Source: Ixodes scapularis (lineage: Eukaryota > Arthropoda > Arachnida > Ixodida > Ixodidae). From it: DNA of 64,000 nt. Positions 24,089-35,722 of the stretch are shown here, piece by piece. Both the position numbers and the translations under genes were made by a program. Numbering within the stretch: position 1 is the first letter of the stretch; each line of letters begins with the position of its first letter. The notes under the pieces were generated by a model. That model did no database searches, was not told the DNA's origin, and saw only the letters and a list, made by a program, of their open reading frames with translations. The stretch spans positions 51,326,671-51,390,670 of the forward strand of contig NW_024609837.1 of assembly GCF_016920785.2 (NCBI RefSeq). Direction: 5' to 3'.

Positions 24089-25492
24089 CTGCGGGGACAC
24101 CAGACGACCTTTGAGCACGCAACGACCTTGGGACATTTCCATTCTTTTTTTTTTCCGCTCGCAATGGAGAGAGCCTGCGGAGGCAACACCTCCTCGGAGA
24201 GCCTGCTGTGCTGGACCAACTACCGTAAGTTCCGAACTATAGTCTGCGGACTATACACGTTTAAAAGTTGAAAGTTTTTGCAGTGTGCACCATCTACAAG
24301 TGCAGACTATATGATAATTTCTTTCTCCAAACTTGTTCGTTATTACAAGAGTAAGGGAATTGTTGAATGACGGAGTATGTTAAGAATAATTTATGCATGA
24401 CACAAGCTCCTTTGTGAAATAATAAAGCAAATATTTGACAAAATGTGCCATGACTTGCATTTCGAGCTGAAATCTAATTAAACAAGTTACGAATACAGCT
24501 ACGGTTATATAAATATACATGGTTACCGCTAAAGTTGCTCAGATGAAGTATACATTCCAGTTTCTTTATAATGGGGGTCCCTGAACTTTGAATCTCGAGG
24601 AAGCTTTGTTTGTCAAGACGGATGGCCAAGGAACCCCTCCCAGTTTCGGCACTGTAAGCAGTAACGAACACACTACTCGGAAATGTCAGACTCAAAGTTA
24701 CGAACAGATGGATGGCTTAGATCCGCCAAAATAGTTTCTCCAAGCTGGAAGAACACTGCTTGGGGACGGTCAAAGAAATTTGGGTGTCCAAGAAACACGT
24801 GGAGGTGCTCCGGGGAACCAGTGTTCTTTGGAACCCAGTTTTAGAACCCAGACTTTATAATATCCCACGGTGTCAAGATGTGCTGCTATCGCTTACCGGA
24901 AATTCATGTTACAATGCAGAAAAGGTACTGTCGCAGTCTTGCTTGGATTCAGCCCCCTACCCCCCACGGCATCTGAGGTACTGATGACACATCGCGCGAA
25001 TGCTTAGACTAAATTAATGCTCGTGCATTTGCCAGTTAATTCTTTGATGATTAAATACTAGCTATAACTGAACTAATTAGTTAATTATTTCAACTACACA
25101 TTGCAGTTAGTATATAACCTCATTATGCTGACTACATGAGGAACCACTGCATGCCCAAGTCCTTCCCTAATATTATCGAGCCGAATCCCTGGTCGGGAGA
25201 AATTTGGGAAAACATCCTTTGGGTGGAGATTGAATCAAAGGAAAAAGAGGAAATGGAATAAATATTACTCAAGACTTCCCATTCCTGCTGAATGTATGTA
25301 CAAGAAACGAGAACTGTTGGAGCATTCGTTTCCCCATTTAGAGACTGAACACAATAATCATAGTCGGTGCATGAGCGCATAGTAGTTTTGTGCGCACAGT
25401 GATTTTTTTTACATACTAGTAGCATATAGTAGTTCCGTGCAACTGGGATTTTTTTTACTCTAAAAGATTCTTAGTCACCCCTTAAGACTGAC
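24089..25492 (-). other. Intron 8
   Basis: A 1.4-kb intron. Around 24220-24262 the words TTCCGAACTATAGTCTGCGG and GGACTATACACG recall the ends of Tigger-like MITEs but no second end was found. No other feature supported. Confidence 0.4.
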
Positions 25493-25570
25493 CTGGTAGG
25501 AGAATTGCCGTACCACCTTGTACAGCTTGTTGGCTTCTTCTGCAAAGAACTCTGCTTGCGTGAACAGATC
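25493..25570 (-). CDS. CTNNAL1: Alpha-catulin exon H
   Basis: Twenty-six codons, DLFTQAEFFAEEANKLYKVV followed by RQFSYQ, between ctgcag|GAT and CAG|gtcagt, a strong acceptor and donor. In the family this helix directly follows the FTRGEG segment encoded by exon G (junction TTQ|DLF). It was found by reading for the expected continuation, since it is too short to show as an open frame. Phase 0 on both sides. Confidence 0.92.
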
Positions 25571-26214
25571 CTGCAGTGAGGGAACCAAATGCGATGGTTA
25601 CAAACTCTGGGACCGTTTAGAACTTTGACGGTTTGGCTGCAGTGTCGTAACACTTTGGCACGTGATCCACTCAGAAAATTGGGGCACGGTAAATGACACG
25701 CGCAGCCTATCGCGTCTCTTAAGCAAAATCTGCAAAGTTACAGTCGAGTCCAATGACATCGAACCCGGCATTTCGAAAAACCGCTCTAGGCAGCATAGCC
25801 ACACTATGAGGTCCCCCGAACGTGTCTCCGACTGGCAAGTTTGGTGCGTCCTCGAATGTGGTCCATCAATTTCTGCCTGCCTGATCTGGTCTGCAAGCAT
25901 TACCCAGATCTATTTTGTTGACCTAATCATTTCTATTTATCCTGAATTATTTATTTGATTCTAAACGAAAGCTAATATATGTTGCTTCTTCCATTAAAAA
26001 AAAAAAAGGTTGCGCTCTTGGGAACTTTAAGGGGGGGAGGGAGTGGAGAATCTCCCCCCACTGCCCTCCCCCTCTTCCCCCTAAAATTCACTTGTGAGCT
26101 CGTGACATGCCATTTCCTGCCGTTCGGGACCATCTTTGATGCCCGGAAGACATAGGACACTAAGCACACCAGTCTGAGACGCGTTGCAGGCATCACTGTG
26201 GCCGGAGCTCTCAC

Positions 26215-26412
26215 CTGAGTGGTCTTGAGGTCCCCCTCTCCCCGCGTGAACTGGTACATGGAGAAGGCCATCTGGGACATGGCCCGTGCCCGGCCCACGA
26301 TGTCGTTCTCGGCGGCGGGCCACTTCTCCGTCTCGGCGTCCATCTCGGACGTGAGCAGCTTCATCTCCAGCCCCAGCTTGGCGATCTTGGCCTGCTCCTG
26401 CGCATCCATCAG
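26215..26412 (-). CDS. CTNNAL1: Alpha-catulin exon G
   Basis: Sixty-six codons from LMDAQEQAKIAKLGLEMKLL to FTRGEGDLKTTQ. The blocks EQAKIAKLGLEMKLLTSEMD and MAFSMYQFTRGEG are diagnostic: human alpha-catulin has EQAKIAKLGLKLGLLTS here, while alpha-catenins differ. This separates the gene from the alpha-catenin paralogue. The donor CAG|gtgaga is good. The acceptor, gagcgcag|CTG, has almost no pyrimidine tract, and an in-frame TGA nine codons or fewer upstream forces the exon to start here or very close by. A short linker exon could be missing between exons F and G, because the human linker is longer, but direct joining is also in frame. Confidence 0.9.
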
Positions 26413-26819
26413 CTGCGCTCCACTTCAACCCTCGCCTCCCACAACGACTGCAACCCTCTCGCGCGCAACAGTTTCGTGCAACATTTCACCCTCGCGACAT
26501 ATGCGTGCAATGATCTCCTCCATAACAGTTGCGTGCAACCCTAACATGCTGCCCTCGTGTGTAACCCCTCCGTGCAATTCAAAGAGATATCGTGCACCGG
26601 CACACGCAGGCGGCAGAGGTTCACGCAGTACCACGAAGCACTCTTTGTTTTTTAGTTGCTCACAGCTTAAGAAGTGTAGGACATGGCGAGTCCTGAGCAT
26701 GTTATCATCGCTTCACCGCATATGAGATTGAGGCATAAGCAGACGCCCAAAGAACCAATCACGAGGCAGGAAACCTGAACACGATATGCCACGCCCTGCA
26801 TTTCTTAAGCCGTCAGTGA

Positions 26820-27048
26820 CTATGCGGAGTGCAAGTTTGTGTGCTTTTTGTGTGGGGGTTGCGGCGACATCAAAAGGCCAATCTCTGATTGGCTCCGATC
26901 AAAAGGATAGTGCGTAGACTTCAATGCTATCTGCATGGCTGGCTGCCTTGAAGTGTGCCCACTATCCTGCCAATCAGAGCTCAGTGTTCCAACGTCGCCA
27001 CAACCCCTGTGCAAAAAGCAGACAAACTTACGCTCCGCATAGCATAGT
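26820..27048. mobile_element. Foldback MITE, family 2, copy 3
   Basis: Ends CTATGCGGAGTGCAAGTTTG and, reversed, CTATGCGGAGCGTAAGTTTG. The centre pairs CAATGCTATC-like and complementary sequence, and a small internal palindrome surrounds CCAATCTCTGATTGG. Belongs with 20041-20256 and 2716-3837. Confidence 0.7.
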
Positions 27049-27050
27049 AG

Positions 27051-27094
27051 ACACACCGGGCATCTTGCCGGTTACGGCAAGATGCCCGGTGTGT
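27051..27094. repeat. Perfect 20-bp-arm hairpin
   Basis: ACACACCGGGCATCTTGCCG at 27051-27070 is followed by a GTTA loop and its exact complement at 27075-27094. It abuts the end of the foldback MITE. Confidence 0.9.
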
Positions 27095-27134
27095 ATTGTA
27101 AAAAAATGATGTGACTACTTTATTGAAACTAGAG

Positions 27135-27430
27135 CCACTAGATCAGCTACGCCTTGCATGTTGACACTCCATTCCTCGATTGTCTTGTGGGTGTCGCCAT
27201 TTTGTTGCCTCGTGCAGAGTTGGTGCAATTGGCAATTGTTACGATTAAAAATTATAGGTTCCTGATTTTTAGATGCGGCGTCAGAAACCTTGGGCGATAT
27301 CACTTTGCTCCGTCGCGGACTGTTTCAACATTTCTGGAACACGAAACGTCGTTTCCTATGATTTTAAATAAAGCTTCGCATAGCTTGCAATCATGATTTT
27401 AAGCGACAAGGTGACTTAAATATTGTTTAT
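27135..27430. repeat. Dispersed repeat family R4, copy 2
   Basis: Aligns with 5160-5425 and 38728-38950. Shared words include GGTGCAATTGGCAATTGTTACG-like sequence (compare GGTGCAATCAGCGATTG near 5220) and GACTGTTTCAACATTTCTGG. Function and class unknown. Confidence 0.6.
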
Positions 27431-27619
27431 CCAAAGTGTAGCTTATCTAGTGGCCCTAATCAAAAGAAAAATGTGATGCAAAAGACACAAAGAGACAAAG
27501 ACAGCGCTTCTTTGTTTACACTGTCCATGTCTTTTATGCCATCTGGTTTAGTAATAATGGTCCACCAACTAGTCTTGTTGTCAACACTGGTTACTGCTTC
27601 GGTGCCTCTATGTTATGGT

Positions 27620-27954
27620 TATAAAGTTCCGTGTTTTCGGAGTTTTTGTTTTTCTCGTGAAATTCGGTGGTTGTTTTTCGGAGTCAATTTTTTGCATGCT
27701 GTTTATCGGAGTTTATTTTTGAGCGATTGCCAATTGTCCGAAAATTCTAAGTTTAATTTTGCTGGGTGCCGGAATTTTTCAAAATTAAATAGAAAAACAA
27801 ATATTTGTACACAAACCTGCACCATGTTTTTCGTTGCTGTATCTTCGCCATCGTGACATTGAAATTCAGTTTTTCAGATAAATCCGAATAGACAAAAATT
27901 TGACTTGGGAGCCTTCCGGATTTTATTGGATTTATCCGAAAACACGGAACCCCA
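27620..27954. mobile_element. hAT-type MITE (335 bp) with perfect 8-bp duplication
   Basis: GTTATGGT occurs on both sides (27612-27619 and 27955-27962). Terminal inverted repeats share GTTCCGTGTTTTCGG. An 8-bp target duplication is the hallmark of hAT transposition. No coding capacity. Similar GTTCC-TGTTTTC ends bound the larger element at 56381-58878. Confidence 0.85.
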
Positions 27955-27962
27955 GTTATGGT

Positions 27963-30467
27963 GCACACTTCCGATGCTTGTGCTACCACCACTACAAGCT
28001 CGCAGCAACTTCTTTTTATTTGATTACATTCATACTACTTTTACTATGCAGTAGTTAAACTGGTAAAACTAATTAGAAATTTTGTTTCTACGACAGTATC
28101 TTTGAATATTGGTGTCCCAACTGGGCATTTCCAAATGCAATTCGGGCATAAAAAAAAGTTACTATAAATCATTCCATGAACGGAGTGCGTTAAAACTTTT
28201 CACAAGAGTGTCCTCAGGTTTTGCATTTATCATACTCAAATTTCATGAATGTATATTTCGGAAAAAAATTAACTAAAAAAAGCCCGTTTTTTTCTTATGC
28301 AGATGCAGGAAAATGGTAAAAACCATCTGGCCGACGCTGCTAGACAGTGCCACACACACTCAAATCTGCTTTCTTGTGTTTATCTCAAAAGGAGCTTTTG
28401 CATTCTTTCTTTATGTTGTGCCACCTGCAAATGGCGGCGTTAACAGAAACAGTTTGTACCGTTTTCCTCCCTGTACACAGGAAAGAAAAAAAAAAAACGG
28501 GATTTGTTCGGCTTCAATTTTTTTTTCTAAAATCTACACTCGTGAAATTTGAGTATGACACGTTTGTGAAGAAGTTGTTTTGCACTCAGTTCGTCGGTTT
28601 ATTTACACAAATTTGTTTACGCTCTATTAGCGAATTAGACTGGATAAAGGTATGCATTGCAACCCTATCTGCAACGCAGAATAAAACTGCCGATGATTCC
28701 AACACCAATATTCCGTGGCGAAAGCTAACGCAATTTGAAGCATGATGCGCAGATGGCAACAAACTCCTAGACAATTATTTACGGTATGAAGAACTACTAG
28801 TACTGCTTTCTTGGCTCATTACCAAGTTTGGTACCGAATATAACTTGTTGGCACCTAGCCAATAAGAAACGTTTGTGTTGGTATCATTGGCAAACCGGCA
28901 GATTTTTAAATGTAGTCAAGTAACGCCGTAATCAGCAATAAGGGACACTTTGAACGTTTCACTACACCAGCATGTTCCCAAACATTTTATCCTTGAGAAA
29001 CCCCTACACTGTTTAACTGTTCCGTATTTTACACCATTATTTTGTTTGCTTCCTGACCACTCCCCTCTGTTATGCCTTTCTCCTTTAGGGTAAAAAAAAT
29101 AAATGCCTCGAATGGCAGCCGAGAAACCCCTTCTGGTCTTGGCATTGATCTAATAAAGCAATACAGAAGCTTCCAGACCTTGTAAAAAATAACCCATACA
29201 CTAAAGAGTCTTTGGCTCATGGTTACGGATCAACGGATGGCTTGGGACGGCTACATTACTGCTTAAACTGGAAAAACACTTTGGGGAAACGGTTGGGGAA
29301 ATTTGGGAGCTCTAGAAAGCCCCCCAGAGTTCCTAGGAACGCATGCATTACGCCACGATGCTACAAACAGCGAATTAACTATAATACGGTTAAAAAAACA
29401 AAGCCAAACGATATTGTGCCAAGCAAAGCAAAGGCAACTTAGAGGCTACGCAAATCGGAAAAAAAAAAATGGACTACTCACCATTGCTGCTGTATATACT
29501 TTGTTAGTTCAAGCAGGCATAAATGATGCAAATGAAAGAACCTCCATGCCACAGTTCTGAAGAGCAACTCGTATAAAAACATAAGAATAAACAACACAGA
29601 TGTTTCAAATTCTAAGCCTAACTGCAAAGTACTCGACAACAAACAGGCAAGGTTAGGGGAAACAGAGACTTTATTGTCACTTCAAAAGATGCAAATGCAG
29701 TTCATGCTTTGGTTCAGACATGGCGGAAACCAGTCGGGAAACATTGGAAGAAACTGAAGGATAGAACAAATTGTGTCAATAGACTTATTGCTAAATTCTG
29801 CATAGTAATGTAAAGTAAAAAAAATCTATGTAAGGTGAACATTTGAGTACAATCTAAATTTTAGGATAGACAAAAATATTAGAAAAAATATACTACCATG
29901 ACAAAGTATTAGACAATATTTAAGATGAGCCAACCAGCCCAACTGATTTTGGAAATTTAAAAAAAACTTTCTGGGAATACAATTTATTCTAAATTCAATA
30001 TATAAAAAAAAATTAACTTGAAAACCTCCCTGATCTTTAATCTTAGCAATTAACAGTTGTGACACATAAAAGCTCAAAAGTGTTATTGTTCTAGACATAC
30101 CATTAAAAGTGAGACACTCGAGTTCTATTTGGACAAATGTCCTGTACTTGCATTAATGTGCATTGTATAGAGGCACAAAACGAAACAGAAAACATAGGAA
30201 CTTGATTGGGTAAAATCTAGGAAAGCTGTTTTGCGTAAGAAACAATATACTAGTTAAAACAGTTGCCTAGAAAAATTTCATTTCGATATCATTAGACAAA
30301 CTGCATAGGCTATTTCTATTTCTATTCTAGAATTCCATTCAATTTCTAAAATCTCCGTTAAATTCAAACAACTGCCTCGGGAAAAAACAAAACAAAAAGG
30401 AGATTGATTTTCTTGTACACCTAAAACGAGATAAGAGTACAGCTCCAATTTCGAAGGCAACTAGCCT
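27963..30467. other. Intron 6, no recognised gene
   Basis: AT-rich intronic sequence with A-runs near 28490 and 29461. Short open frames only. Nothing supported beyond that. Confidence 0.4.
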
Positions 30468-30471
30468 TTAA

Positions 30472-31820
30472 AGGGCAACTCCGGTCCATACTTTCGATTT
30501 TGGGATTATGACTGTTTTTAGTGCAGTCAGCGTCCCTGAATTGCAAGGTGTAATTTTTTTCTCCTTATTGTGCGTACTTTTGAAGATATCGACGCCTCAA
30601 AGTTTTGTTTGGGGCGCGGCCAACAAAACCGAAACTAGCCGCTCGAGGCCCCGGCAACACTGGAAATCAGCCGCTATGTGAACGTGACGTCAGGATCGTT
30701 CTCGTTCAACGAGTACGCAGGCCGAGCGCCACCTACCTCTGTTGCGCTAGCCGTCTAAAGATAGGAGGTAAGCTGATTTTGTTATAATTCTGTATACATG
30801 GTAGTTATCGAGCATATGTAGTAAGAGTTAGTGCGTATACCCAAAAGCTAGCGACTCGAAAACCCGTGAACTCGTACGGTGTTGTACTCGGCGGCCACCG
30901 CCGTGCGTGCGCTATGCTGTACTCGTCGCTTGTATACCCAAAAGCTAGCGACTGGAAAACAAGTAAACTCGTTCGGTGCCGTACTCGGCGGCTGTTGCTG
31001 TGTGTGCGGTCTTCCGTACTCGTCGCTAGGCCTAAATTGCCATCTGGGCTCCATGGATGGAGCGGCGTTGCTTTACGCCGCGCTGCCAGTGACGTACAGT
31101 ACTGGGGGTCCTCTCGCTTTCGCGCTGCGGGTCAGTCCCAGACACGAAGGTTTGAGGCTCTCTGGCACGGGCCGCGGCGCCCAAACGCACGTGAGCTGGG
31201 TACACGTCTGTTTTTCGTTCTTTTTTCCTCGGGCGCGTAAAAGCCGAAGTCCAAAGTCCACTCGTCGAACAGCGTTCACCCACACCTTCTCCAATTTCCG
31301 GTCCGTCGGAAACTTGTGAAAAAGCACCTCCGTGTTGCGCAGCGGGTTTTTGAGCAGCCCAGAGCGCTACAAGTTGCACTCGGCATCTTTCGAGAAACAG
31401 CTGGGCAGTCTTGGGCGCACCGAGTTACTCGCTAAAACGTGTCTTAAAGTACTCACACGCAAATAAACAAACGGCTATACCGAAGCTACACGGGCCACAG
31501 ATAAAAGCAACGGCTCAACACGTCAATCACAAGCCGAAGTAGCGGTGGTAGCGGCTCAAAGAAGTGCACTCCGCGCAACGCCCGGACCGGAGGAAAAAAA
31601 GAATGATACGGACGTCACGGCCCAATGTTGGTTTAGTGATCGGCAACCCGCTGGCCGCCCGCTAAGGAGCAGCGACTCGTGGCGGGTCGCATTTTTGCTA
31701 TCGGCATTAGTTGAGAATGCGGCGTCCCCCGGACGTAATATTTAGGCTGGGGTCGTATTTTGTGTCACTACAGCGATACCAGTAATTTATTTCATTTTGA
31801 GTTTTGGCCGGAGTTGCCCT
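30472..31820. mobile_element. TTAA-flanked element family T3 (1349 bp)
   Basis: TTAA at 30468-30471 and 31821-31824; terminal inverted repeats AGGGCAACTCCGG. The interior, 30600-31740, is GC- and CpG-rich and holds a head-to-tail duplication of about 96 bp (30836-30931 and 30932-31028, each starting TACCCAAAAGCTAGCGACT). A TGACGTCA lies near 30685. Open frames of up to 146 codons cross the duplication but resemble nothing I know. piggyBac-like target choice, no transposase seen. Confidence 0.8.
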
Positions 31821-32261
31821 TTAACAATTTTGCGCTAGTAGTGCATAGATGTGTACACATTTATTTAGCTAAGTGCCTGAAGGCAGCTGTGAAGTAATAA
31901 ACTATTAGCTGACTGTGTGACCCAATTCCATTGTTATTCATAAACACCTAACAGCTCAGAAAAAGAAAGAGCGCTCAGCTTCAAAACACAGCTAAAGTAT
32001 AACAAGTCACTAGAGACACAGAGTTCCGCTTGCACAGAAGTCACAAACTCTATTTGGCACAGTGAGGTCATCTGCTGTCCACTGCAGGTGCGGTAGTCTA
32101 ACTCTAAACCACCTCATGTTTCAGGGTGCACTTAGTACTTGTAGATGATTTATGTATGTTTCACTAGCGCTACTGTACAGCTGATGTTTCAGCTAGCTTC
32201 TGAGAAGACGTAAAAATATGCTGCCGCATGCCACGCATGTGGCACCAATGCAGTATTGTTT

Positions 32262-32735
32262 GCGTTCCTCTTGAAAAGTCATTTTTTTTGCAATGTGCCA
32301 AACTGGGTAATTGATATAAAGTAATGAGCTAACTTTTTAAATAATTATTCCTGCGCTAATTTTCCTATACAAAAGTTGTAGACCCACTCTGTCGTTTCCA
32401 TCAAGGTAACCCTTGTGCATCTAATTTTTATAAGTCTTAAAGAAAGTGCGTAAGATTTTTAAAAAATCTTACACGACTAACCGTTACCGAACTGCGATGG
32501 TGGGGCCTTTAGTCACGTGGCATGTTCCTAAATTTCGCACACTTTCCTTAAAGCTCCGAAAGACTAGACGTAGGAAGGTTACCCTGATGGAAAAGACATG
32601 ACTGGGTGTTTCTCAACATGCCCTACAACTTTTTTATTAAAGGGGTTTGCACACAAATGAATATTCAAAACGGTGCCTAATTAATTTGCATTAATGAACC
32701 ACTTTGGCATATTGCAAAACGTATTTCGACTTGCT
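32262..32735. mobile_element. Large foldback element, about 215-bp arms
   Basis: Left arm 32262-32478 and right arm about 32520-32735 are imperfect complements around a centre near 32500. Paired blocks include TTTCCATCAAGGTAACC with GGTTACCCTGATGGAAA, and AAAAGTTGTAG with CTACAACTTTTT. The left arm near the centre also contains its own palindrome AAGATTTTTAAAAAATCTT. Non-coding. Confidence 0.75.
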
Positions 32736-35299
32736 CAACAGGACTGTGAACAATATTGCATTGGTTCGACACGCATAGCCTGCACCCGCTTTTTTTAGCA
32801 AAACTTTGCGACCTGCCCAATCGCACGCTTGAGGCATAGTTTATTTCTGTTTCAAAGTCGCAGGTAAAAAGACTAGGAGTATCTACTCAAAGAGCTGCTT
32901 TGGACGTGAGTCACCTCAACTAGAGTCTGAAAATAAAAGCTAAAACCTAAGATACAAGACGTCGCCCAAACTCCTAAAAATTGGCAACAAAAATTGAGAT
33001 CGATGCAAACACAACATTGCAAGCAACTAGCAACAGCAAATTCCTACAGTCTCGTCTTTGGAAGGGGTTCGCTTCTTTGGGGTTGCATGCAACCTCGGCC
33101 CGCCAGACAGTGGCGACGCAACGCGTAACGGCGCAGGGGGATTCATGCGGTTGCACAGGGGTACGAGGGGACGGCCTCTGGGGGCGGGATCAAGGGGTTA
33201 GTCTGGTACCTCCGTATCCAGCTTCATGGGCTTGAGAGGCTTGCTCGTTGTGCCGTGGCGCTGTCGCGAGGAAAAGACGAAGGAACCGCAATGAGATGCT
33301 GTTGTTATCACGCACGATGTGGATGTTTACCGCATGCCCAAAAACACCACAAGGGCTTTCACAATGGTGCACAGCAGAAGCCACTTCTACAAATAAAAAA
33401 TAGATTCAACATGAAAAGACATGGAATGCTTAAAGTTGCACATTGAGGAGCCTAATCCATAATAAATCATATTACAGACACATTCCGGTATTGAAAGGTG
33501 AAATAATGTGTGGAAAAGGAATTGTGCTGGACAAGACTATTGGAAAAAATTGAATTCAGTGCATTAGTGATTCCTCAATAATCTTTTCGGGATGAAACGC
33601 GTAGCAATGTCGCGCGAATTTAGCTGGGACATGTAACTTTATACTGCTCTAAAGATCGGGGACAGCGATATGACCTTGGATGAGCTTCTGTGGAAACACT
33701 ACATCCCAGCAATGCCTCTGGTCACTTAAAGTTTGCAGTGCAAGAGGCACTGCAACATACAGGGGCCAAGAGAGAAAATAACACCTAATTTTTTGGGTCG
33801 CATAAACAGACTGTGCATCTCGGTAAGTCAAAACTCCGCGCGAATGTCACGCCAGAGGTCATGATAGAAGGCTTAAGTCTGAGGATGTGACGCTACATGG
33901 ATGAAAAGATAAGGCAGAAAAACAAACTTCTTCTATGAGCTAATATCCACTTAGGATTGGTATTTGTCAAACCAGACAATGGCATTGAGGGCAACTGTGG
34001 CATTGATTTTTGCGAAATAGCTCCTCAGCGAGGAATGGTGACAGGTGTTTTCCCTGAAATAAATGCCACAGGCACTAACAATGCCATTTAGGGATGTGCA
34101 AATATTAAAATTTTTGAGTGGTATCTTTGAATGATATGCTATTCGACGTTTGCTTTGAGATGAACTGAAATATTCATACTTTTTGAAGCGGTGATTATAG
34201 TGGACTAGCCCCGTAAAGTGCGCTTCTTAACGAGCACCAATGCACTGCAGAGAAACGATACTCGTGGAGCTCGCTTTGCCGCAGGGCAGCTGCATGCTTA
34301 GGAGAAAAGCCTACCTTTGAGGCGGGATGGTGTATCTGTACACAACGCACTCTCCTGGTGAATTATTTAAAAATAATTGTAAACTTCATAAATGTTAATA
34401 TCTATATTGCAATAAAGTAAAAATGCAAAATTTAAGCTGTGGCTATTATGTAAAAGTATACGTTAGACAGAAATGTCCTGACAACCTGCATATATAATTC
34501 ATGCTGGTTCTATTTGACGAATTTGAGACTGAAGAAAGGATATTTTTGCATATAGTAAAAACGTTTACAAATTCCCTCGTTAGGCACAGCTGGGGATCTC
34601 TATAAGGTTTAATTTTATGTAAAATTCGTCATTTACTCACTACCCCAGTGTGGACATTGAACCTTCCTGTTCCACAGTCCATATAGTGAGATTAAAAGGA
34701 ACTGAGCTTAGATGTGGACAAGTGGAAGCTGGGAACAACCTTCATGAGTTCAGCTAGATTTTACTTCAAGCATGGTGCAGCGCAATAGTGAAAGGTTTTA
34801 AGAAACAATATTTGACTAAAACATATTTGGCCAAAACCATCATTCGCTTTGAATTCACTTAAAAAGCCACTATTTGCACATGCATACATTTCTTGGCCGA
34901 CAACTATCATGCTTAGGTGGACGTCGGCCTGTAGATACATTTCTTGCTTTATCTATTGATGCAGGTAACATTTTCTCTCCCGCACAATGTTGTGGTGATA
35001 TTTACTTTTCGAAAATGAGAATACTAGGACACAATACTGAAAACTTCACCATGCAAATACTACATATTGTAAACAACTTTATATTCGTCAGCTCAGTATT
35101 TCGAGAATCTTGCGGGAGAAAAATTTTGCAATTGAGGAGAGTTGCCTGTTCGGTTCTATGAATGTATGTTCGCGCAACAAATGTTTCTCGACCGATTCTT
35201 AATCGCAACATTTAGGTTAACGCAAAATTTAATTAGTTTACATTATATATCACGCATACATGGGGCATTGGATCAGTTTTATCCTGGTTACAAAATTTT
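32736..35299. other. Intron 6, no recognised gene
   Basis: Mostly AT-rich, with a GC-richer patch at 33060-33250. No motif-bearing open frame, RNA gene or complete element identified. Confidence 0.4.
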
Positions 35300-35722
35300 G
35301 TCCCCGCGAAATATATTCCAAAAAAACTGTGCTCTGGTAAATTTATAAGACATATTAAGCCCACGAAGACACTATAGGAGGTATTCACTGGACGCCATAT
35401 TTGAGGGCGCTGTTTAGAGCACCTGCTCAGGGCCAGCCCACATTAATAGGCTGCTAAGAACGGCAATCTTAAAGGTGCGGAATGCACGCTGCAAAAGAAC
35501 TGTGGAAGCTCGCCGTCAGCACGTACTCAGCATTCGGGCACACAGCCATGGCCGCCATTGAATACTGCCTATACCATTTTTTCCAGTATATATGCTAAAA
35601 GTCCATGAGCGAAAACAGCCTGGCAAATTTACAAAGTATTTTTGAGTTCACAAAAAAAGTATTGTTTCTAGCACCATATGCAAGAGGCCAGTGTGAATAG
35701 ATGGCGGAAAATTTACGAGATA

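Noticed and set aside
23756..24142. A 128-codon minus-strand open frame taken as a whole
   Set aside because: Only 23966-24088 is coding; both ends of the frame run past good splice sites into intron.
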